Part shown: piece after piece, positions 56,589-64,000 of the stretch
Layout: each line of letters opens with the position of its first letter
Position numbering within the stretch: the first letter of the stretch is position 1
DNA from: Purpureocillium takamizusanense
Taxonomy: Eukaryota > Ascomycota > Sordariomycetes > Hypocreales > Ophiocordycipitaceae
Reading direction: 5' to 3'
DNA: 64,000 nt
Assembly: GCF_022605165.1 (NCBI RefSeq)
Contig: NC_063073.1
Location: 372,001-436,000, forward strand
The notes under the pieces: model-generated
What the model saw: only the letters and a program-made list of their open reading frames with translations
What the model was told of the DNA's origin: nothing
The model's database searches: none
Made by a program: the position numbers and the translations under genes

Positions 56589-57452
56589 ATGCACCTCATT
56601 CTCACCGGCGCCACCGGCCTCGTCGGCTCGTCGGCCCTCGACGCCATGCTCAAGGCCAAGGACGTGACCAAAATCTCCATCCTCAGCCGCAAGCCCGTGC
56701 CCATGGCCGAGGCCCGGCGCGACCCGCGCGTCAGCGTCATCCTGCACCGCGACTTCGGGACGTACGACGCCCAGCTGCTCGACCGGCTGCGCGACGCCGA
56801 CGGCTGCGTCTGGGCCCTCGGCATCAGCCAGACAAAGGTCTCGGCAGACGAGTACGTCAAGATCACCAAGGACTATACCCTCGCGGCCGCCCGCTCCTTT
56901 GCCACGCTGCGCTCGTCTCCCTCTTCTTCGTCCTCCTCTCCATCTCCTCCCTCCTCCGGTAGCGACACCGGCGGCGCAAAGCAACAGCAGCAGCAGCAAC
57001 AACAACAACAACATCAACAGCAAAACAGGCCCTTCCGCTTCATCTACGTCTCGGGCGAGGGCGCCACCCAGTCCCCCGGCCGCTTCTCCGCCATCTTCGC
57101 CCGCGTCAAGGGCGAGACGGAGCAGGCCCTCGCCGACCTGACGCGCGAGCTGTCCTCCCGCCTGCAGGCCGACTCGGTGCGCCCGGCCTTTGTCGACGCC
57201 TCGCGCCACGACGCCATCAAGCCGTACATCCCGGACCCGGGCGCGCTCTACCGCGCCGGCATGGTGCCCCTGGGCCCGCTCATCCGCACCGCCTTTCGGG
57301 GCATGCACTCGCCCACCGAGCAGCTCGGCGCCTTCCTGACGCAAATGGCCACGGGCAAGCTCGACGGCGACCTCGAGGGGCCCGGGGCGTTCAAGCTGGG
57401 CCCATCGTGGGTCATTGAGAATGTCGGCCTCCGGCGCATCATGGGCCTGTAA
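56589..57452 (+). CDS. Atypical SDR/NAD(P)-binding Rossmann protein
   Basis: Intronless, 287 aa, starting MHLILTGATGLVGSSALDAM, the Rossmann TGxxGxxG-type loop of nucleoside-diphosphate-sugar-epimerase/HTATIP2-like atypical SDRs. KISILSRKPVPM and VILHRDFGTYD follow, then GCVWALGISQTKVSADEYVKITKDYT. A low-complexity Ser/Pro and poly-Gln insert sits between residues about 112 and 157, before FRFIYVSGEGATQSPG, FARVKGETEQAL and the Pro-rich C-terminus. The YxxxK-like YVKITK and the SGEGAT block suggest catalysis is intact. The ATG at 56589 follows CCACC, a good context. It is a clear relative of the gene at 16961-17715 (same N-terminal and HRDF blocks). Substrate unknown. Confidence 0.86.
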   Translation: MHLILTGATGLVGSSALDAMLKAKDVTKISILSRKPVPMAEARRDPRVSVILHRDFGTYDAQLLDRLRDADGCVWALGISQTKVSADEYVKITKDYTLAAARSFATLRSSPSSSSSSPSPPSSGSDTGGAKQQQQQQQQQQHQQQNRPFRFIYVSGEGATQSPGRFSAIFARVKGETEQALADLTRELSSRLQADSVRPAFVDASRHDAIKPYIPDPGALYRAGMVPLGPLIRTAFRGMHSPTEQLGAFLTQMATGKLDGDLEGPGAFKLGPSWVIENVGLRRIMGL

Positions 57453-59526
57453 GTAGTAATAGCAACGGGAGAGCAGCTACGTCGGTGCAGCGGCAGCAGC
57501 GGCAGCAGCAGCAGCAAGGCGTTTATGGGCTTTTGGACATGTGTTGGCACGTTCATGAGGGTGCCCCACGGAGTTTGAGGGTCTCATCAAAGGCTTTTTC
57601 GGCACAGTCTACGGAGTACCAGGGGGCTGGAAGCCGCCGACTGAGACAATCGTGGGCTGCGTTCATACCACACAGCATTGTTGTTGTGCTTTCCATGGTA
57701 GTAGGCGGCGGCCTCGCTCCAGGTCCGTCTTGGGAGCTGCGTGCTTACCATGTACGAATACGTACGTAATGATAATGATTATTCTCCCAAGCCAGCGGCC
57801 ATGCCAGGGGCCCAAGGCTTCTGCATCTAGTACTACTACAGACTCTGAAGCGGTCTCAATCTCTTGGCTGAAATTGTAAACAAAGAAAAGTCCGTACGTG
57901 ATGGGGTCCGTTTTCACGCCGCCGCCGCCATTTCGACCGCATCTCCCGAAGCGGGCACGCGAATCCGGCAGCTCGGAGCGGGAGATCGTCGACGACGGCG
58001 CGCCGTCCTGCGCACCACGAGTCTGTGGATACTAGCGAGTTCAACGCGAACCGTCAGGACTCAAGAGTAACTAATTCCTCTCCAGCACTTTCCAACGCGT
58101 CCTAAAATTCCTCGAGTCTACCTACGTGGGTGGCAGGAGATATCAACGTGAAGCCTGAGTGAGAGATCTCTCTCTCTCCCGCCTCCTTTTTACAACGGGG
58201 GAACCGCCCCGAAATCGCAATTGCATGCCAACTCGTGGCTCCCTCGAGACTCACCAGTCTCTCTCTCTCTTTTTTTTTTACCCTCTCGTCCTTTCTTCGA
58301 CTATCGGCCGACCGCCGGATCAAGGGCTGCGTCGCCGCGGTCTCGACCTGCCCTTCGCCGGCATTGAACCACCCGCCTCGCAGGTGAGACATCCAAGGGA
58401 CTAAAGACGGCCATGTTCCAGATGGGCTAGCTGATAGTAACGATAGTAGGTAGTGCTAGGAACGCACCCCTCATTTGACGTTTAGGAGGAAGCATGTGCC
58501 ACGTAGCAGTACAGATAGACCCTTGTTAGGGGGGGGAGGGGGCTCAAAACGCGTTCCCGTCGGTTGGGGGAGACGCGACAGATCGGCGCTGCTTATACCG
58601 CTGTTGTTCAACTCTCTCATCAAGCCCACGTGTGCCGGCACTGTTTACTTCATTCTATTTTTTTTCCTTCCGAAGGGGGAGACGCAGGAAGCAGCTCAGC
58701 AATTACCTCCCCTCCCGTTTTGGGATGCGATTTTGAGTTTCCGTAGCGGGGCACGCACGCACGCACAGCTTTCCGTCTTTCTGCCCGCGTGCAGCCTTCC
58801 TTAGTAGAAGAGACAGCAAAAAAATGTAAACAATCTTGGGTGGGAGAGAGCCTACGGCGTTCGAGAACGCGGTTGCTGGAACGCCGAGCCGGTTCGTCCG
58901 TCCCGCCTCCAATCTCTCTCTCTCTCGCTCTCTCTGGTAACAGTACGTAGTACGTACTGTCTTACACGCATTGCTCCCTTTCCGACGACGCCACGGGCTG
59001 GGCCTCTCGGTATGCAGGCACGCGAAGTGTCTTGTCTTGGGTTGATGAACCCCCCCCCTTTACTCTGCTACTATACTCCCACTACTGCTTACGGTTGCTA
59101 CTTACAACTTGGTACCTCAGAGCACGAAGCCCTCTCGCAAGGTCAAGGCGGGCAGTGTATCTCCGGAACCATCATCTCCAACAAGAGGGTAGTTTCTCAC
59201 CATCCCCCCCCTACCCCCTCATCCATAAACGAACATTCCATATCGCGTCGGGAGGCGCCCGTGGGATGACCGTCGCGTTCGTCCCGCGCACTCAACCCGT
59301 CAAGTCAACCACCCGCAAAGGAACACGACCCAAGCCCTCTCAGTATATAAACACCACCCGACCATGGCCTCGAACCAAGCGGTCCCCCCTTTGCCCCCTG
59401 AGTGAGACTCACGCCAACCGCCCATCTCGACAACCCGCTCACGTCAACGACTCGTGCAGCAACCCCCCCCCCCCGGATAGATAGAGCAACACCGGACGTG
59501 TGTTCCCCCATCATCATATCACCACC
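57453..59526. other. 2-kb intergenic region
   Basis: No gene supported. It includes a GCAGCA stretch at about 57487-57516 just after the upstream stop, ACGCGT at 58095, CT/T runs near 58165 and 58255-58278, and C runs near 59050 and 59463. A T-arm-like sequence near 58360 does not fold into a tRNA. Confidence 0.5.
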
Positions 59527-60378
59527 ATGATGGGCGACACCAGCCGCCGCGGCGGCCCCAGCTGGGCCAAGCTCGCCGCCCTGGCCGCTCTCCTGGCCGC
59601 GCCGGCAGCCCGAGCCGGCGAGCCCGAGCATCACCCGCACTACGTCTCGACGGTCGAGGTCGTCGTCACCACGTATCTCGAGTACGGTGCCTGCGCCAAC
59701 CTCTGCCCCATCGGCTTCAAGACCATGCTCGAGAAGCCCACCACCCATGACCAGCATCACGCCACGACGACGTGTGGTTGCGAGGACGACCACCCGCACG
59801 AGAGCCACCACGAGTCGCACTCGTATCATCCTTCCACGCCACACAACCACACGACCCCCGTGAAGACGACGCCTACCGCGCCGCATCACACCCACCCGGA
59901 TCCCACGCATCCCCATTACAGTCACCCGGATCACACTCCTCCCCCTCACAGCACCCCGTCCAGCGGGCATCCTCCCCCGCCGTACCACCCGCCTTCCAGC
60001 GAGCATCCCCCGCCTCCCTACCACCCTCCCTCCAGCAACCACCCTCCGCCTCCTCCGTACACGACCCCCGGTTACCATCACCCTCCGCCCGGCGACAACT
60101 ATCCTCCTCCCGGTGACTACTATCCGCCTCCCGGTGACGACTACTACCCACCCCCTGGCGGCGACGACTGGCCTCCCTCTGGCGACTATCCTTTTCCCGG
60201 CAAGGCTCCCGGCAAGGCTCCCGGCAAGGGCAAGCCTCATCATGGCGATGGAAAGGACGACGACGATGGTGAACAGTGCTATGGTTCGGACAAAACCGCC
60301 TTCTGCGTCGGGCCCGATGGACACGTCGTGGGAGCTTCTGGCCACGAAATCATCGACCACTTTCTCGGAGACCCTTAA
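59527..60378 (+). CDS. Secreted His/Pro-rich protein with a possible metal-binding spacer
   Basis: Intronless 283-aa frame from ATG at 59527. Residues about 1-31 form a signal peptide (WAKLAALAALLAAPAARA). A short N-terminal segment with VSTVEVVVTTYLEYGACANLC and GFKTMLEK precedes CGCEDD. A 140-residue spacer built of HP, HH, PPP and YHPPSS/PPPGD units follows, with about 35 His residues. The end is PGKAPGKAPGKGK, a poly-Asp patch and a C-terminal block with CYGSDKTAFCVGPDGHVVGA. It lacks a GPI signal, so it is probably released or wall-retained. His density and the acidic patch suggest divalent-metal binding. No named family recognised. The two ends, not the spacer, look like the conserved parts. 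Confidence 0.78.
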   Translation: MMGDTSRRGGPSWAKLAALAALLAAPAARAGEPEHHPHYVSTVEVVVTTYLEYGACANLCPIGFKTMLEKPTTHDQHHATTTCGCEDDHPHESHHESHSYHPSTPHNHTTPVKTTPTAPHHTHPDPTHPHYSHPDHTPPPHSTPSSGHPPPPYHPPSSEHPPPPYHPPSSNHPPPPPYTTPGYHHPPPGDNYPPPGDYYPPPGDDYYPPPGGDDWPPSGDYPFPGKAPGKAPGKGKPHHGDGKDDDDGEQCYGSDKTAFCVGPDGHVVGASGHEIIDHFLGDP

Positions 60379-60837
60379 AGGTGGTGTCAGTCACCATGGA
60401 GCGTGTTCGATGTTGGAGTGAACAAGGCGTTGGCGCGTTACGGTCAGGATCAGAATTGGGCTGGGTGTACTAGTGACGGGCTCGGGTTCGCCAAGCATAG
60501 TTGCGAGATGCTCGTAATATTCACGGTTTAATTTCCTATCAAAACGATACACTGACCACGAAGTACGTTGTGCTCTGCTTTCGTATACATGATATGAGCC
60601 GCCCAGCATGCCCGGGCCGTGTCCGTATATTCAAACTTGATCACAAGCGCTGCCGAGGCCCTTGTGTCATCGATGCATATTGATATGTGCGCATCGCAAG
60701 CTCGACAGCAAAACAGGCCCCCCCTCTTGCTCGAGTCCTGATCACATTAGGATATTGCCTAACTGGCCTCCCCTACTCCTGCAAATACGGGTATATTCAA
60801 CACCATCCAACGGCTCAGCCGCCCTCCAAGAAGTGCC
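60379..60837. other. Convergent intergenic region
   Basis: 3' ends of the His/Pro-rich gene and the UvsD gene. Nothing recognised. Confidence 0.5.
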
Positions 60838-63173
60838 TCAGAAACCAAACGCCTCACCCACGGCATATCCCTCATCCGGCGTGACTGCCAGCTCCAGCAG
60901 CTCTTGCGCCGCATCCACCACCTGCGATTCGATGCCATGCTCGATGATCAAATCTTCCGCAAAATACAGCCTTCCGAGCGCAATGAGGTATCGCTGGCTA
61001 CCCCCGTGCGTCATGGACAGCTTCTGGCCTATGTCTGCGACGCTAGACGTCTTCTCGCTGGTTACTAGCGTGTGAATCAGCGCGACGCTCTGTGAAATGA
61101 TCTTGAACAGGTCCGCCGACGTATTCGAGTGTGGAATCTTGACCGAAGACGAAGTGATGACCCGGGGTAAAGGGTCAACGGCAGATGCTGGGATCGGCTG
61201 ATCGTATAAATCGTCTATTGACGCGCTCAAACACGTTACCAGACGAGGTAGTGCGTTGTCGTGACATGCCAGCTGCATGGCGCCAAAGGGGTAACGCGCA
61301 AAAGCAGCCAAGGTCCGCAATGTAGCCAGTCGCAGTCTCCGACGTTGTCCGGGTGTCATATTCGCCCGGAGAGGCTCTATCAACTTGGCCGACACCCGCT
61401 CGATGATGGCTCGTGCGATCACGGCGGGCTCGGCTTCCTCAGTGACGGGCCCAATAGAGCTTGGCAACGAGGACGAGGCCAGCAAGTCCAGCATGGCCAG
61501 AGTGTCGCTGAACAACTGACGCGGCGTCAGGAGAAGCAGCACCAAGTCCAGTGACATGAGCTTCCAGAAGCTGCTGGCCGTGCAGTCGACCCCGTCCCCC
61601 GTTTCACTGGGCGTCGTCGCGCATGCGAGCGCGCAAAGTGTGAGAAGCGAGAGTATTTGCGTCGTGTCAATGTGCTCTTCGAAGAACGCGTACTCGTCGC
61701 TGTTGGAGAGGTTGCCGTCTGGCGCGCGACGACGTGCTTCAGCCAAAACGAGTATTGTCGACTGGGCGACAGGGGCAAGATTGCCAACCACCAGCGGCGC
61801 CACAGAGATGACGTGCAGATCAAAAGTAAAGGACACCAGCGCGACGAGATACTTGACTGGCTCCCAGAACTGCTCCTCGAGACAGCGAGTCCACATGGCG
61901 ATGATGTGTTCCGTAAAATCCACCAGCAGTTGCATCGGCCGGTGCGGGTTGCCCATTAGGGGCAGCTTCTCGAAGATCATGGCAGCAAATGACGTGCCTG
62001 TTGGGTCCGACGGAAAGGAATAGCGCGACAGCGTGTCGAAAGTCGGCGGCTGCTGGTGAAAAGATCCGTGATCCAGCACCAGTTGGAGGAACTGATGCGG
62101 CGGCGGGTTAGTACCAGGACAATCAGGGGTTTCATATCTCCAACTTACCTCAAACGGGGCCGTCGGAACCGCCATGACGACGGCCGGGTGCTGCTGCCCC
62201 TGTGAAGCCGGTTTATCATGTCCCATTTCCACGTCTTCGGTGTGCGTCTCCAGAGCTGCTATTGGACTATCCATCACTGGCCTCTTCCGTTTGCCCTTGC
62301 TCGGTGTCCTTTCGCCAACGTTGGCCGCCACCGAGCCGGAGCCCTTGCCGCGCCCTTGACCCTTGCTGGGGCTCAGGGCAATGTCCATCTCGTCAAACCC
62401 GTCGGCAATGCCCCACGTCTTGTTGGTCTTCTTTGGAGTAGATACAGCTCCCGCGGCCGCGGCGGGGCCGGCGGTGTCCCTCCTCCGGGCCCGGTCGCTG
62501 ACCTCACGCATGTCCCGCTGGAGAAACTGCAGCTCCGTGTTGGCGCTCTTCTCGGCCGCCACGGCGGCTTCGACGATGCGCTCCTGCTTCGCCAGCTGCT
62601 CCGCATTGAGCTTCTTGAGGCGCGCAACCTGCGCGTCGTATTCCTGTTGCGCCTTGGTCGAGTTGGCTCGGATGATGGACACCTCGCCTCGCGCAATGTG
62701 CAACTCCGTCTCTAAGGTCTTGAGCCGCTGCTGCAGGGCCGCTACCATGTCGCCCGAGGGCGCCTGGGAGGCCTGAGACGCGGGGAAGCGGCCGCCGGGC
62801 GGAAGTGCCGACCGCGCAAACTGGCTCGGCTGAGGCTGGGTGATGCGGCCTGGCCCTTGTGGCTGGAAACCCTGAGAAGCGGAAAACGGCTGACTTGGGG
62901 CTACCGCACCGGGCGGCCGAGCGCCGGCAGTCATGGGACCGCCCTGACGGCTCGTTGGGTCGACGGTGGGATTCCATCGTGGGTTGGGCACGGGAGGAAT
63001 GGGCCGACGAGGAGCAGAGGGGTGCTGCTGCTGCCGTTGCTGCAACGTCTTGTCGACGACTGGGCGGCCTATGGGAGCTCCAACATCGTTGGTCACCTCG
63101 GTGGTATCCAAATCATCGTCCTCCTCCTCCCATCCGTAGTCGGAGTACCGGTGCTGCAGGACATCCTGACTCG

Positions 63174-63204
<31 letters not shown>

Positions 63205-63318
63205 GCTGGGGCGCAGGGCATGTCCTTGGGTGAGTTGAATGGCGTTTCGCTCGAGCTCCTGCAGGACATTGTCTGTGAGGTCGTCGAATCCGTCGTCTGA
63301 GAACTCATCAATGTCCAT
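60838..63318 (-). CDS. uvsD: DNA-damage checkpoint protein of the Rad26/UvsD (ATRIP) family
   Basis: Partner of the ATR kinase that brings it to RPA-coated DNA. Exons 63318-62149 and 62091-60838 give 807 aa. The 57-nt intron has textbook GTAAGT, TACTAAC and CAG, is a multiple of three and has no stop, so the unspliced frame is open (826 codons). The N-terminus MDIDEFSDDGFDDLTDNVLQ is acidic with alternating hydrophobics, as in the RPA70-binding motif of ATRIP/Ddc2. A poly-Gln tract lies near 40-50, a Pro/Gln-rich spacer to about 190, then a long coiled coil (about 195-280, LQQRLKTLETELHIARG) used for dimerisation. An NLS-like PSKGKRKRP follows near 345. The C-terminal half is a helical repeat domain (LPLMGNPHRPMQLLVDFTEHI; FWEPVKYLVALVSF) as in fungal Rad26 proteins. 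Recognised from these blocks. Confidence 0.85.
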
Positions 63319-64000
63319 TGCTCCGGGTACGGCGCGCGGTCGACATTGAGGCGGCGAGGTCCATCAGGCGGTGCTGGTGGGTTGGGCGAACGCGACGGAC
63401 GTGTTGCTCAACGGCAACGACGATGAGCGCTGTGACGCGAGGTCACGTTTTCCTGTAAAGTCCCGTCTCAAGTTGGGGCTGGTGTGGCGTTGGTGGTGCA
63501 GTTGTGGCTGATGGTTGCAATATGGGCAGTGTGGCTTGGGTGCCTTGATTGGATGAGAACGCTAGGCTTCGGATTTTTGCAAGCACGAACTCCATAAGAC
63601 AAGTCCCTTGTCGTTGTTGGGGGAAAAGAGACAGGGGACTTTACATATGGTGGAGTCGAGCAAGGACCAGCTGTTGTTGAGCTTCTACGTACTCCGACCT
63701 CGTCTGTATGTTACTCTGTTTTCTTCCGCGGTGGCATGTGATTTGAGACAGAGAGGGCTTCCTTGTAGAATGAAGCTCGCTCACGGCGCCTCCCGAGGCT
63801 CGCAAATGTCAATTGGCACCTAGCTCAGGCGTCGTGGCAAGGTTTCGGCTCAAGTCGAGTCTCTGTCTAACTATGGTGCATGACCTGATAGCCCGCCGCT
63901 GCAACTGCCACGAGGGTTCCGACGCCGTCGAGCACGCATTCGCGTCAAGACAAAAGCCATGGAGAACGGTGTCGGTGCCATTCGTCCGCCGTGACGACTC
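63319..64000. other. uvsD promoter and window end
   Basis: No gene supported. A GACGCG half-site of an MCB occurs near 63430. The final 100 bases could belong to a gene starting outside the window. Confidence 0.4.

Noticed and set aside
58330..58400. T-arm-like sequence suggesting a minus-strand tRNA
   Set aside because: The flanking bases do not pair as a T-stem, and no acceptor stem, D-arm or anticodon arm could be drawn.
59305..60360. 351-codon antisense frame rich in RRVVVTGRRIVV repeats
   Set aside because: Exact complement of the His/Pro spacer; the sense frame has the signal peptide and Cys blocks.

Overview
The window looks like nuclear DNA of a filamentous ascomycete, most likely a GC-rich Hypocreales-type Sordariomycete. 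The basis is short GT...AG introns (about 46-230 nt) with CTAAC/CTGAC-like branch sites, fungal-only families (APSES factor, Fta1, GH75 chitosanase, UvsD/Rad26) and long pyrimidine-rich intergenic DNA. Species is not determinable here. I joined exons by hand; every gene model is checked for frame, but none for expression.

Layout: 1.2-3.7 kb (+) APSES/ankyrin factor of the MBF type; 4.6-6.7 kb (-) Vac1/Pep7 double-FYVE protein, divergent from 7.2-8.1 kb (+) Met8 sirohaem synthase; 8.6-9.8 kb (+) Fta1-like kinetochore protein; 11.7-12.7 kb (+) bacterial-type threonine aldolase; 13.8-14.7 kb (+) uncharacterised protein; 17.0-17.7 kb (+) NAD(P)-binding protein; 18.1-20.3 kb two weak hypothetical genes; 20.7-22.6 kb (-) Git1-like MFS permease; 26.5-28.1 kb (+) GH75 chitosanase with tandem Cys modules; 28.3-30.5 kb (-) 5'-nucleotidase; 31.6-33.3 kb (-) MFS transporter; a 6 kb gap; 39.4-40.7 kb (+) signal-peptide/one-TM protein; 41.5-43.1 kb (-) GT4 glycosyltransferase, divergent over 4.8 kb from 47.9-50.0 kb (+) UDP-glucose dehydrogenase; 51.7-53.1 kb (+) GPI-type Cys/Pro-rich protein; 54.4-55.5 kb (+) a small secreted Cys protein whose first intron is a huge TCC/TTC repeat; 56.6-57.5 kb (+) second NAD(P)-binding paralogue; 59.5-60.4 kb (+) His/Pro-rich secreted protein; 60.8-63.3 kb (-) UvsD/Rad26/ATRIP checkpoint protein.

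There is no biosynthetic cluster, transposon, CRISPR array, rRNA or confident tRNA. Themes are cell-cycle and genome integrity (MBF factor, Fta1, UvsD), phosphate or nucleotide scavenging (Git1-like permease, 5'-nucleotidase), sugar-nucleotide metabolism (UGDH beside an orphan GT4) and a secreted set at 51-60 kb. The most unusual locus is 54.2-55.5 kb: a 48-nt alternating purine-pyrimidine tract in the promoter and about 285 nt of triplex-type homopyrimidine repeat inside intron 1 of one small secreted-protein gene.
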